A stretch of 64,000 nucleotides of DNA. Source: Paenibacillus qinlingensis. GTDB taxonomy: Bacteria; Bacillota; Bacilli; Paenibacillales; NBRC-103111. The position numbers and the translations under genes were made by a program. The notes beneath the pieces are model-generated. The model had not been told where the DNA came from, did no database searches, and saw only the letters and a program-made list of their open reading frames with translations. The stretch is taken from the NCBI RefSeq assembly GCF_013204845.1, contig NZ_JABMKY010000027.1, positions 61,355 through 125,354 on the forward strand. The letters are read 5' to 3'. Shown one piece after another: positions 18,147 through 27,274 of this stretch; the first letter of the stretch is position 1, and every line of letters begins with the position of its first letter.

Positions 18147-18910
18147 CGCATCATCATCCCACCGTTGATTTCGATCGTTTCACCTGTTACGTAAGCAGCT
18201 AAATTGGAAGCTAGGTAAAGAACTGCGCCAGCAACATCATCTGGAGTTCCTTCACGTTGCAGCGGAATGCCATTAATTGTTGCTTGGCGCGCTGTATCCG
18301 TTGTGAATGTCGCGTGGAACATCGTATTGCCGATGAAACCCGGTGAAACGTTGTTCACAGTGATGCCGCTAGCTGCAACTTCTTTTGCCAAACCTTTAGA
18401 GAAAGTAAGAACCGCTGCTTTACTTGCTGCATACACACTTCCGCCAGGTCCACCACCGTTATGAGCAGCTACGGATGTCATGTTGATAATCCGGCCATAG
18501 CCTTTTTCTTTCATCCCAGGGAGCACTCGTTTCGAAACGAATACGGTGCTTTTCAAGTTGACATCCATGATGCGGTTGTACATTTCTTCGGACATATCTA
18601 CATTGGGTACGCGCTGTACAAGGTGACCCGCGTTATTCACAAGAATATCGATCGTTCCACCAAGCGCTTGCTCCACTTCGCTCACAAGTCTGTCGATTTG
18701 CTCCACATTCGTTACATCTGCTTGTACTAGTACCGCTTCCCCGCCTAAAGCTTGGATTTCTGCAACAACTTCCTGCCCTTGTGCTACATTGTTCAAGCAG
18801 TTCACGCCTACCTTCGCACCATTGCTAGCTAAAGCAAGTGCAACTGCGCGTCCAATCCCTGCATTCGATCCTGTGACAAGTGCTATTTTCCCTGTTAAGT
18901 TGATGTTCAT
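18143..18910 (-). CDS. Short-chain dehydrogenase/reductase (uronate-locus SDR)
   Basis: 255 residues, classical SDR. Cofactor motif TGSNAGIG at residues ~14-21, NNAG at ~92, and catalytic Ser plus YAASK. C-terminus ends in EINGGMM. The family reduces or oxidises carbonyl/hydroxyl groups with NAD(P)H. Because it is the first gene of an operon with two uronide lyases, it may reduce 4-deoxy-5-keto-uronate (DEH) to 2-keto-3-deoxygluconate, or act like KduD. FabG-like function is an alternative. GGGAGG precedes the ATG. Promoter sequences should lie in the 360-bp gap upstream, which also holds a type B repeat element. Confidence 0.9.
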   Translation of the reverse strand: MNINLTGKIALVTGSNAGIGRAVALALASNGAKVGVNCLNNVAQGQEVVAEIQALGGEAVLVQADVTNVEQIDRLVSEVEQALGGTIDILVNNAGHLVQRVPNVDMSEEMYNRIMDVNLKSTVFVSKRVLPGMKEKGYGRIINMTSVAAHNGGGPGGSVYAASKAAVLTFSKGLAKEVAASGITVNNVSPGFIGNTMFHATFTTDTARQATINGIPLQREGTPDDVAGAVLYLASNLAAYVTGETIEINGGMMMR

Positions 18911-18987
18911 TGTAATATCCTCCCATGGATGTAATCTATTTTTATTTGAATCGCTGCTTGTGCAGCGTAACTACCTGTAATTGTAAT

Positions 18988-19166
18988 GGACACGAGCGAC
19001 GCTATTTCTAATAAAAAGACAATTTCCTCGTATAACGGACGCAACCGACGCTATTTACTGTTTTGGGGGTAAAATAGTCCCCCTAACAAGGGAATAACGT
19101 CTATGTTGTCCGTTAGAACATGTGAATCCCGCTAAAAGACCGAATAGCGTCCCCTGTGTCCGTAAG
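18988..19166. repeat. Four-unit inverted-dimer element, type B
   Basis: Lies in the 360-bp gap between the SDR start and the end of a histidine kinase gene. Forward units at 18988-19007 and 19036-19056 share GGAC, then GACGCTATTT. Reverse units at 19093-19115 and 19143-19166 carry the complement (AATA.CGTC, then GTCCG). Unit spacing is about 48-50 bp on each side. The type B unit end (GACGCTATTT) resembles that of type A (TGCGCTATTT). No coding potential was accepted here. Confidence 0.72.
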
Positions 19167-19176
19167 ACGAGGCGGC

Positions 19177-19202
19177 GGGGGACGGGACGGGACGGGGACG
19201 GG
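19177..19202 (+). other. G-quadruplex-prone run next to type B element
   Basis: Five runs of three to five G separated by AC (GGGGG at 19177-19181, then GGG, GGG, GGGG, GGG). Four runs with 2-nt loops are enough for an intramolecular quadruplex. It sits 10 bp from the end of the type B element and about 70 bp downstream of the kinase stop codon. Confidence 0.6.
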
Positions 19203-19270
19203 CGCGAAGGGGCAATCCGTAGGGCAGAGAAGGGTTCGGTTTGCTCCCTGACTCCCTGGCGCCCCTCCAT

Positions 19271-21124
19271 TCACCCGCGCAGCCGAGGCCGCGCCGTCTC
19301 CGGCATCGTCATCGTGATGCAGGTACCGCGCCCCCACTCGCTGACAACGGACAGCCCGTAAGCTTCGCCGAACACCATTTGAATCCGTCGGTGGACGTTC
19401 ATCAGTCCGATGCCCCCACCACGCTTGGTCCCAGTGCTCGCTTCTTCCGGCTCCGCCAGACGGTTCTCCTCTAGCTTTCTGCGTAACTCCGCCAGTCTTT
19501 CCGGCATCATGCCCACGCCGTTGTCTTCAATGAAAACCTGGAACAAACCACCCTCTTTGCGGGCATCAATTCGAATGATATGCCGCTCTTCCACACCATC
19601 TGGAAAAGCATGCTGAAAAATATTTTCAATCAACGGCTGCAACGTCAAGCGGACCATCTTCTCTAGCAGCAGGCTTGGCGGGATTGCTACATCAATCTCG
19701 AATTCCCGCTCCGTTCGATGCTGCAAAATAATCATATAGTTCCGCACATGATTCAGCTCATTCGCAACCGTGATTTCTTCTATGTTGGTCTGGACGGAGT
19801 AGCGAAGCATGAAAGCCATCGCTTCAACCATCTCCGTAATTTCTCCTGAATCCTGAACAATGGCATAACAATTGATCGTTTCCAATGTGTTGTATAAGAA
19901 GTGGGGGTTAATTTGCAGCTGCAGGGACTGAAATTCAGCCCTCTGCCGTTCGAGCTTGGTTTCGCCAAGTTCCAGAGCATTTTTCTGCTGCTCCAGCTCG
20001 GCCTCATATACCCGCTCGATCATATCCGATAGACGCGTTACCATCAGGTTGTAGCTGTGAATGAGTCCGCCCATCTCATCCGTTCTCCCCGCGTCCTCGA
20101 TATACTGCCAGTTCCCTTTCTCCGTCTCCCGCATGCTGTCTTTGAGATCCCGAATCGGCCGAATAATGGAGCGACCAAAGCGAGAAGCAAGCACAAGTGC
20201 AACAGCCAGAGTAACCAGACCTACAATGATCGTCGTTGTTCGAATCGTGTTAGCAGGTCGACGCAGCTCTTGCACGGGCATAGAGGCGACAAGATTCCAA
20301 TCGGAGTAGCCTGATTTTCTCGATACAAACATACGTTCTTCTCCGTTGTATTTGGACAAAAACGTTTGATTTCCACTTGTCAGCACTTGCGAAGCTAACT
20401 CATCCTGCGATTTGCGTTGGCTCATCGTACGTGGATAAATGTAGTTACCGGCGTCATCCACAATGAAGAAAAAGCCCTCTTTCCCCAAACTAACACGATC
20501 CCACGTCTTCGCCAGTTCATCTAACTTGATTTCAATGGCGACCACCCCGCGGTTGGCATCCCCATAGGAGGGACCCCTCACTTTGCGAGCCATCGTTACA
20601 ACGGATCCTTCATCAACAGGACGGATACTCATATTGAGCAGCGCAATTTTGCCATCACCAGGCGTTGATTTCATCAAGTAGTCGAACTTTTCACGGACAA
20701 GCACTGGATCGAAATTCAGCAGGTTCTGATTCTCATAAATAACGGATCGACCGTGCTGGCCCACGACGTAGCTCATGTTTAGCTGTTTATACAGGGTAAT
20801 GACGGAAGTGACCGAAATTCGGGCGAATTCCTTGATTTTTTCCGAATACACATAGTATTCATAACCATCATCTGGCTTGATTTCCATAAACGCCCGCACA
20901 TCCGAATTCGACGAAAAGGCATTGCTGAGCAGCTCATACGCCTGTAAATAGCTATCTGTCTGATAGTTCGCACTATCGACCATCTGCTCCATATATTGCT
21001 TAACTTGATCATCCAGCGCCCGCGAAGACTGCACGTAGGAGACAGCGCCTACAGACACCAACGAGAGCACGATGACGATGAGAAAATACGCATAGATTTG
21101 ACGCGATAGCGACTTTCTCTTCAT
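19271..21124 (-). CDS. Sensor histidine kinase, YesM type (second system)
   Basis: 617 residues. Membrane segment ~12-32, extracellular Cache sensor ~33-280, membrane segment ~285-305, HAMP ~305-360, coiled linker (ELEQQKNALELGETKLERQR), His_kinase box QLQINPHFLYNTLE, HATPase with NIFQHAF and DNGVGM. Its ATG overlaps the stop of the response regulator by one base (TAATG). It belongs to the second importer module (binding protein, regulator, kinase). Paralogous to the kinase at 8242-10074. Confidence 0.93.
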   Translation of the reverse strand: MKRKSLSRQIYAYFLIVIVLSLVSVGAVSYVQSSRALDDQVKQYMEQMVDSANYQTDSYLQAYELLSNAFSSNSDVRAFMEIKPDDGYEYYVYSEKIKEFARISVTSVITLYKQLNMSYVVGQHGRSVIYENQNLLNFDPVLVREKFDYLMKSTPGDGKIALLNMSIRPVDEGSVVTMARKVRGPSYGDANRGVVAIEIKLDELAKTWDRVSLGKEGFFFIVDDAGNYIYPRTMSQRKSQDELASQVLTSGNQTFLSKYNGEERMFVSRKSGYSDWNLVASMPVQELRRPANTIRTTTIIVGLVTLAVALVLASRFGRSIIRPIRDLKDSMRETEKGNWQYIEDAGRTDEMGGLIHSYNLMVTRLSDMIERVYEAELEQQKNALELGETKLERQRAEFQSLQLQINPHFLYNTLETINCYAIVQDSGEITEMVEAMAFMLRYSVQTNIEEITVANELNHVRNYMIILQHRTEREFEIDVAIPPSLLLEKMVRLTLQPLIENIFQHAFPDGVEERHIIRIDARKEGGLFQVFIEDNGVGMMPERLAELRRKLEENRLAEPEEASTGTKRGGGIGLMNVHRRIQMVFGEAYGLSVVSEWGRGTCITMTMPETARPRLRG

Positions 21125-22161
21125 TATCGGATCCCCATACGCTGACGGTATTCCGAGGGTAGACAGCCTTCATACTTTTTGAACGTTTTGGTAAAATGCG
21201 GATGATCCGCATACCCAACCTCACCGGAAATATCGGTAATGCGCCAATGTGGCTGCTGAAGAAGTTTCTTCGCCTTCTCCATACGGCGACGTGTTCGATA
21301 CTGAACAAAGGTTTCTTGCGTGTTTTGCTTAAACAATTGGCTAAAGTATGAGGGATTGAGTCCAATGAATTCAGCCACCTCTTCTAAGGAAACTTCCTCC
21401 GCCAGATGCTTCTCCATGTACTGTTTCGCTTCCTCAACAGGGTCCTTCTGCTTGCCTTTGCGCTTGCTTTTGAGCTCTTGCAACAGCCCTTTCACAGAGG
21501 CTGTAAACCACAGCCACACATCTTCCTCGCTCAGCGAAGCAGAGATCTGCGGCTCTTCCTGAATCATATACACATCGCGAACGATGAGACGCCCGTGTAC
21601 AAGCGTATAGATTTCCTGCACAATATCACTCATACGATTGAGCTTTAATTTATAGGCACCTAGCTCCGCTTTGATCTCTTCGAGATCTCGGTCCAGCTCC
21701 TCTTGTTGCAGCATCCATACCGCTTGCTCCAAACGAGTAGCCCAGCTCTCCAGCTTCGTGACGGCGACAAATGACTCCGAGCTCACCTTGCTTTTGTTCA
21801 GAATGAGTTTCTCTAATACCTGCTGAAACCCCTTGATGTTGACTGGCTTCAACAAATATTCTTTGACCCCGTAAGACACACACTTCTGCGCATACTCGAA
21901 ATCGCCATAGCCAGAAATCACAACCACCTGAATGTCAGCATCCATCTCAGCAATTTGCGCACACAGCTCTAGACCATCCATTTTCGGCATGCGAATATCT
22001 GTAAAAAGGAAGTCAGGTCGTTCCTCTTGAATCCGCTGCATTGCGACAACACCATTCTCAGCCGTTCGCAAGCTTTCAATGGGCAGCCCCGATTGTTCCA
22101 CAAGCTTCTGTAATCCTCTGCGTATCATCGGTTCGTCATCGACAATGAGTATGCGGTACAT
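21124..22161 (-). CDS. Response regulator, YesN type (second system)
   Basis: 345 residues. Receiver with D8/D9 and phospho-acceptor D55 in FTDIRMPK; AraC-type DNA-binding domain at the C-terminus (YFSQLFKQNTQETFVQY, HFTKTFKKYEG). Start chosen at ATG 22161, where AAAGGAGAG lies 6 nt upstream; an in-frame ATG at 22209 would add 16 unconserved residues over that site. Co-translated with the kinase gene. It lies 88 bp after the binding-protein gene, separated by a stable hairpin. Confidence 0.93.
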   Translation of the reverse strand: MYRILIVDDEPMIRRGLQKLVEQSGLPIESLRTAENGVVAMQRIQEERPDFLFTDIRMPKMDGLELCAQIAEMDADIQVVVISGYGDFEYAQKCVSYGVKEYLLKPVNIKGFQQVLEKLILNKSKVSSESFVAVTKLESWATRLEQAVWMLQQEELDRDLEEIKAELGAYKLKLNRMSDIVQEIYTLVHGRLIVRDVYMIQEEPQISASLSEEDVWLWFTASVKGLLQELKSKRKGKQKDPVEEAKQYMEKHLAEEVSLEEVAEFIGLNPSYFSQLFKQNTQETFVQYRTRRRMEKAKKLLQQPHWRITDISGEVGYADHPHFTKTFKKYEGCLPSEYRQRMGIR

Positions 22162-22197
22162 GAGAAACTCTCCTTTCAAAATGGGATGAAATGCACG

Positions 22198-22227
22198 CTC
22201 CCCACGCACCGTTGGGTACGTGAGGAG
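22198..22227 (-). other. Intercistronic hairpin between binding protein and regulator genes
   Basis: CTCC-CACG-ACC pairs with GGT-CGTG-GGAG around a 3-nt loop; no T-run on either strand. Such hairpins after binding-protein genes commonly protect the upstream mRNA from 3' decay and lower downstream expression. This role is inferred. Confidence 0.5.
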
Positions 22228-22249
22228 GCGGCATGCTCAATACTTGAGC

Positions 22250-23839
22250 TTATTTACGCGGCATCGACACAGTCGTACCGGAATCTTTACTATTAAATTT
22301 CTCTGTTGCTTCCTTAATGACTTCGTTTCCACCTTTGGACTTCCACTCTTCCAATACTTTCGGCCAGTCGGAAATCGGTTCTTTACCATAAACCATTTTC
22401 ACCATGTGGGAAAGAATAACTGGAGGCGCTTGGTCAGAAAGTGGTGAAATATCAGGATTTTTCATCAAAGATTCTAGACGTGGCTCGAAGTTGATACCAT
22501 CGCGTCCTTCATTCTTCAACGTCGTATCATACACGTTCATCAATTTCTTGCCATCTTCTGTCAAGCTAAGAGTACCCTTATTATAAGTTGTATCTTGAAC
22601 AAGCCACAAGAAAGATTGACGGTAACGCTCTTCATCAACTGCAGCTGGATCTGTTGGTGCTTTGTAGTCGATTTTACCATTAGCTTCTGTATACGTGTCG
22701 CCTTGGATACCGAATGTGAAGAATTTCTCAGCTTCATCGGACATCATCCAGTCGAAGAACTTGATGATTTGCTCGGCATTTTTCACGTTCTTGTTTATGA
22801 AGTAAGCACGCGGCGCTGGTCCATACAAGTAGTGACCACCTTTACCATCAGGTCCAGTCGGGGATGAGATAATTTCGATATCGCCCGTTGGAACTGTCGC
22901 TTTCAGTTGTGTCTCCCATTGCAGCATTTCATTGGCGTTCATGGACCACATACCTGCTTTGCCTGCAAGAATCGTGTTTTTGAACACCGTTGCATTAATC
23001 GTTGCGAATTCTTTGTTGATCAAGCCTTCGTCAAACATCGTTTTGTACGTTTGCAGAGCTTTCGTCATATTCTCTGTATCGAAGAATTTCGGCAAGATTT
23101 GATCGCCAGACTTCTCGAACATCGACAAGTACGGATACACATCATAAGCCCCGAAGAAGGAATCGGCATACTTGAAGTTCTCACGGCCCATGTACGGGTT
23201 CTCAACACCCATTTCTTTGAACTTACGCAGAACTGCCATGTACTCATCTACCGTTTTCGGCACGCCTAAACCTGCTTTGTCTAGCAAATCTTTACGAATA
23301 AAGATCGAACGGCGGGACGGGTTGGACAAGTACTCCGGAATCGCATAGATTTTACCGTTGTACGTTACGTTATCCCAAGCGTCTTTCGGCACTTTTTTCA
23401 GCAAATTCTGACCGTATTTCTTCAGCAACTCATCTAGCGGTTGGAATACACCAGCCTTCACAGATCCTGCCATTTCTTTTCCGTTCACACCACCGCTGCC
23501 TTGTACGACATCAGGGATATCATTTGTTGCAAACATTTGGATCATTTTTTGTTCATATTCTTTGTGTGGAACAAGCACGATATTCATATCGGAGTTTGTT
23601 AGTTCTTCAAGCTTTTTCACCCATTTGTCTTGATTAATATCAGGCGATTTCTCAACATGTCCGAAAGCAAGTGTACGCAAGGAGATCGAGAACTTTGTTT
23701 TCTCTGCTGGCTTAGTACTAGCAGCTGTAGTCGCGCCAGCACTAGATGCTGGTTTATCCTCAGTCTTGGAAGAAGAACAAGCAGCCATCACACTGGCCAT
23801 TAATACGACAGCCATCGTCGTGGGAATCCATTTTTTCAT
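22250..23839 (-). CDS. Extracellular sugar-binding lipoprotein (LplA/YtcQ type)
   Basis: 529 residues. Lipoprotein signal peptide with lipobox VMAAC near residue 20, then a Ser/Thr/Ala linker, then a large type 1 solute-binding fold typical of the LplA-like proteins that serve complex oligosaccharides in Paenibacillus and Bacillus. Start chosen at ATG 23839 because GAGGGG lies just upstream and MKKW begins a normal signal peptide. The in-frame ATG at 23857 overlaps that site. It receives substrate for the two permeases encoded 170 bp upstream. Confidence 0.92.
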   Translation of the reverse strand: MKKWIPTTMAVVLMASVMAACSSSKTEDKPASSAGATTAASTKPAEKTKFSISLRTLAFGHVEKSPDINQDKWVKKLEELTNSDMNIVLVPHKEYEQKMIQMFATNDIPDVVQGSGGVNGKEMAGSVKAGVFQPLDELLKKYGQNLLKKVPKDAWDNVTYNGKIYAIPEYLSNPSRRSIFIRKDLLDKAGLGVPKTVDEYMAVLRKFKEMGVENPYMGRENFKYADSFFGAYDVYPYLSMFEKSGDQILPKFFDTENMTKALQTYKTMFDEGLINKEFATINATVFKNTILAGKAGMWSMNANEMLQWETQLKATVPTGDIEIISSPTGPDGKGGHYLYGPAPRAYFINKNVKNAEQIIKFFDWMMSDEAEKFFTFGIQGDTYTEANGKIDYKAPTDPAAVDEERYRQSFLWLVQDTTYNKGTLSLTEDGKKLMNVYDTTLKNEGRDGINFEPRLESLMKNPDISPLSDQAPPVILSHMVKMVYGKEPISDWPKVLEEWKSKGGNEVIKEATEKFNSKDSGTTVSMPRK

Positions 23840-23890
23840 TTCTACCCCTCTTTTCATATCGACTAGGTAACTAACACTTTCATACCCTCA

Positions 23891-23908
23891 TTGTAAAAGC
23901 GTTTACAA
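23891..23908 (-). promoter_or_regulatory. Perfect palindrome before the second binding-protein gene
   Basis: TTGTAAAAGCGTTTACAA: two perfect 7-bp arms around AGCG, about 50 bp before the start codon. It resembles a LacI-family or catabolite-control operator, but the centre is 2 bp longer than a standard CcpA cre. It could be an operator for a local regulator. Confidence 0.5.
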
Positions 23909-24008
23909 TTAGCGACTATGGACTGTCTTTAGTTCGAATTGTCTTTTTTTTAGAATTGTGTAAAAAGAGTTAAAAAGTAGTTTTTTTGTATAAATCTGTC
24001 GATGTTAA

Positions 24009-24890
24009 TTAGGACTTAACCGATCCAACCATCATACCTTTAACGAAATGACGTTGTAAGAACGGGTAAATAATAATGATCGGAAGCGTAGCGATAATAA
24101 TCGTCGCCATTTTGATACCTTCTGGGTCCATGTGAGCAAGTCCACTGAACTGGGAGGCATTCGGATCAATACTGATGTCCTCGGATACAATCAATTGACG
24201 AAGCTTCACTTGAAGCGGCCAAAGTGCAGGCTTATTCACATAGTACAAGGCAGCTTGAAACGTATTCCAATGGCTTACAGCGTAGAAAATCCCCAAGGAA
24301 GCCATAACCGGTTTGGATAGCGGTAAAACAATATTCCAAATCATTCTGAGCTCGGAACAACCGTCGATTCGACCAGAATCAATTAACTCACTCGGAATTT
24401 GCATGAAAAACGAACGCATAATGAAGAAGTTAAAAGCACTGATCGCACCAGGAATCATTAAGGCCCAAAGCGAGTTCGTCAGGTGTAAATTTTTCATCAA
24501 AATAAAGTTAGGAATGAGCGGCGCTGTGAAAACCATCGTAATTAGAACCATAATAACGATTGCTTTACGGCCAGCATACTCAGGACGCGACACCGGATAA
24601 GCCAGTGAGGCGGTCGCGATCAGATTAATGAGTGTTCCCACTACAGTAATATACACAGTTACTCCGAAGGAACGCCAGATTGCCGCATCACTAAATACAT
24701 ATTGATAATTAATCGATGTAAACTGAACAGGCCAGAACAATACCTTCCCATTCACAATTGATTCCGAAGAACTGAACGATTGAGCCAGCACGTTTAAGAA
24801 CGGCAGGAGCATCGCTAACGATAGGAGTGATAGAAATAATATATTAAAGCCGTTAAACACTTGCCAGCCGGCTGTCGGCTTGCGATTCAT
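24009..24890 (-). CDS. Sugar ABC transporter permease (LplC/YtcP type)
   Basis: 293 residues, six membrane segments, EAA-type loop IPSELIDSGRIDGCSELRMI followed by WNIVLPLSKP. GGAGGTG precedes the ATG. 18 bp after the LplB-type permease gene. Inner-membrane subunit of a CUT1-like importer for larger saccharides; the ATPase is not encoded here. Confidence 0.93.
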   Translation of the reverse strand: MNRKPTAGWQVFNGFNILFLSLLSLAMLLPFLNVLAQSFSSSESIVNGKVLFWPVQFTSINYQYVFSDAAIWRSFGVTVYITVVGTLINLIATASLAYPVSRPEYAGRKAIVIMVLITMVFTAPLIPNFILMKNLHLTNSLWALMIPGAISAFNFFIMRSFFMQIPSELIDSGRIDGCSELRMIWNIVLPLSKPVMASLGIFYAVSHWNTFQAALYYVNKPALWPLQVKLRQLIVSEDISIDPNASQFSGLAHMDPEGIKMATIIIATLPIIIIYPFLQRHFVKGMMVGSVKS

Positions 24891-24908
24891 ATAGCGTTCA
24901 CCTCCGTC

Positions 24909-25871
24909 TTAGTACAAGCTTTCACCCGTTGTTTTTTTGCTTAGAAGATTACCAGTTACAATAAAGATCACGCCTACAACGGCTTTGAAAAGTCCTATAG
25001 CTGTCGTATAACTAAATTGCTGACCTTGTAAACCTTGCGCATAAATATACGTATCTAGAATTTCGCCACTTTCTTTGTTAAGCGGATTCAAGAATACATA
25101 AACACGCTCGAAGCCAAAGTCAAGGAATTTACCAATGTGTAAGAGGAACAAAATCATAATTGTCGGCAACAATGAGGGTAGTGTAATGGATATCGTTTGT
25201 CTCCATCGATTGGCGCCATCTACCTCAGAAGCTTCATACAAATCCGGATTAATCCCAGCTAGAGCTGCTAGATAAATGATGGTTCCATAACCGGAATCCC
25301 GCCAAATACCTGAGGAAATTAACACGGTACGAATCCACGATTCTTCACCCATGAAATAAATGGGTTCAAAACCTAACCAAGTGATAAAGTGGTTAACAGC
25401 CCCTGTTGAAGGAGAAAGAATGCCGATTGCAATCCCGCTTACGATAACCCAGGATAAGAAGTGAGGCATGTACACAACCGTTTGAAGAATACGCTTGTAC
25501 ATCACGATGCGCAGTTCATTCAATAGTAAGGCTAGAATGATTGGCGCCGGAAAGCCTAGCAGCAAATCATAGACACCGATTAGCACTGTATTTTTCAAAA
25601 TATTGAGGAAATCATAGTGTGCGAACATGCGGGTGAAATGTTCAAAACCTACCCATTTACTGCCTGTGAAGCCGTCGAAAATGTTGTAATCCTGAAAAGC
25701 GATAACTGATCCTAGCAGAGGTACATATTTGAAAACAATAAAATAAATAATACCTGGCAGCGAGATGAGATATAACGCCCTATACTTCCAAAACGTTCGC
25801 AGCAAGGACTTACCTTTGCTCATCTGCTTACGTCCACTCATTTGTTTTACCGCTTGTGCGTTGACCGCCAT
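24909..25871 (-). CDS. Sugar ABC transporter permease (LplB/YteP type)
   Basis: 320 residues, six membrane segments with the conserved LPGIIYFIVFKYVPLLGSVI start and EAA loop LYEASEVDGANRWRQTISI. Start chosen at ATG 25871, just behind GAGGGGGG and AGAGG. The longer form from 25958 adds 29 hydrophilic residues with no family match. First gene of the second importer module. A partial cre-like sequence (TGAAAGCGCTGTATCA on the minus strand) lies about 50 bp upstream. Confidence 0.92.
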   Translation of the reverse strand: MAVNAQAVKQMSGRKQMSKGKSLLRTFWKYRALYLISLPGIIYFIVFKYVPLLGSVIAFQDYNIFDGFTGSKWVGFEHFTRMFAHYDFLNILKNTVLIGVYDLLLGFPAPIILALLLNELRIVMYKRILQTVVYMPHFLSWVIVSGIAIGILSPSTGAVNHFITWLGFEPIYFMGEESWIRTVLISSGIWRDSGYGTIIYLAALAGINPDLYEASEVDGANRWRQTISITLPSLLPTIMILFLLHIGKFLDFGFERVYVFLNPLNKESGEILDTYIYAQGLQGQQFSYTTAIGLFKAVVGVIFIVTGNLLSKKTTGESLY

Positions 25872-25997
25872 CCTCTGGCCCCCCTCACTTATCTTCGTCG
25901 ATGTTATAGGTCTATCGTACCCTGATACAGCGCTTTCAACTATGGAATGGCTTTTCACTGACTTGTGTTTTTTTTAGGTTTTGGGACAAAGCAAAGA

Positions 25998-26037
25998 GGA
26001 CGACCATGCATAATACCGCGCATCATACGTCCCCCAC
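25998..26037 (-). terminator. Weak hairpin after the ger operon
   Basis: GGGGGACG...CGTCCTC with inner ATG/CAT pairing directly after the gerC stop codon, but no clear T-run. It may end or stabilise the ger transcript. Confidence 0.35.
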
Positions 26038-26047
26038 TTACATCTAA

Positions 26048-27274
26048 TTAAGAATGATCCGCCTTTACCCAAGGTGAATAGAGCGTTCTTGACGTTCTGC
26101 GAAGCTTGGAGATGACCTGTACGTCCAGTTCGGCCTCTGGTAATATCTCATTCTCCCAGCGATCTTTAATCTGCTTCCATAGTTTAGGGTTTCGATCTTC
26201 CAGGCTGTTGCCGAAAGCAAATATGTCCGAATGATAGTCGACAGCAACTTTGTGAAAAGCCATTTTCACTTCATTTTGTATCGTTTTGGAAAATTGATCT
26301 TGGACATAGGCAATCGTTTGGGGATCTGTTTTGAACCTGGTACTCGCCTTATCTCCAATATTGAACTCCACTTCAATGCGAAGTTGAATCTTGGCTTGAC
26401 CGTCCTGATAGCTCACTCTTCGTTTACTGACCTTTTCACCGGATAATTCCAAGGATATGTGACAATCGGTTTCATCCGGACAGGGCACGACGACAAGTGC
26501 CGATTTTAATTTCCCCATAACCCATAAAAACCCCCTTGTCTCCGTACCATTCAATGTACCTACCATTTTCCCGTCAGCGTACACGCCTGTTCCATTAGCG
26601 TAAAATAACGTAGATTGATGGGTGTCCTTCTGCTCATAGGGCTCCACGCCAACAATCGTTTTGACGTAATCGCTTTGATCAATTAAACGAATAATCGGAC
26701 TGAACGGCTGAGCACCTGTTGGTTGTGCAAGCTTTCGAGCAAACTCAGATAAATACACCATGGCAGCTTTTCCCTCCAAGTCCGAGTTTTTTATGATTTC
26801 TTTCAGATAATTCGATGATAAAGCGGTAATGTCTGGACTAGATTCCAGCATATCCAGCGCACGTCCTTTTACTGTGGCAATATAAGCCGTACCCCGAAGC
26901 TCCGGATCGGATGAGAAGAAGTCAAAGTAATAACGCGCATCTGTTTTTGCAGCGGATTCCCCGATTAATAACATTTGCAAATGGGACCAGTACAGCTTTT
27001 TGCCTGTTATTTTAATATAGGATCGTACAGCCTCAAACGTGGTATTCCCAACGACACTCAAGGTCTTCTTCTGCTCTGCCTTCAAACCGCTCATTGGCTT
27101 TAAAGCCTCCAATACAGGCGTAAGCACGGTAAGAACGATTTGCCCTTTATCATTCAGATCAATGCCTGCAGCAAGGACGTATTCGACTTTATCCGATTCT
27201 TGGCGATTCCAACAGCCTGTGATTACGCTCAGCAGGAGGCCCAGTGATAGCAGCGTTCTAAGTATTCTGATCAT
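26048..27274 (-). CDS. gerAC: Spore germination lipoprotein, Ger(x)C family (GerAC)
   Basis: 408 residues. Lipoprotein signal with lipobox ending VITGC (Cys ~21) followed by WNRQE, the family signature, then the three-domain GerAC fold. Part of the inner-membrane germinant receptor of spores. The ATG has GAGGAG 9 nt upstream and overlaps the gerAB gene by 17 bp. Which of several ger loci in the genome this is, and which germinant it senses, cannot be told. Confidence 0.93.
   Translation of the reverse strand: MIRILRTLLSLGLLLSVITGCWNRQESDKVEYVLAAGIDLNDKGQIVLTVLTPVLEALKPMSGLKAEQKKTLSVVGNTTFEAVRSYIKITGKKLYWSHLQMLLIGESAAKTDARYYFDFFSSDPELRGTAYIATVKGRALDMLESSPDITALSSNYLKEIIKNSDLEGKAAMVYLSEFARKLAQPTGAQPFSPIIRLIDQSDYVKTIVGVEPYEQKDTHQSTLFYANGTGVYADGKMVGTLNGTETRGFLWVMGKLKSALVVVPCPDETDCHISLELSGEKVSKRRVSYQDGQAKIQLRIEVEFNIGDKASTRFKTDPQTIAYVQDQFSKTIQNEVKMAFHKVAVDYHSDIFAFGNSLEDRNPKLWKQIKDRWENEILPEAELDVQVISKLRRTSRTLYSPWVKADHS

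Noticed and set aside
19113..19361. Short ORFs around the type B element and G-run
   Set aside because: Arg/Pro-rich translations of G+C-rich repeat DNA, overlapping the kinase 3' end, without start signals.
23891..23908. Standard CcpA cre site
   Set aside because: The palindrome has a 4-bp centre and does not fit the cre spacing; kept only as an unassigned operator.
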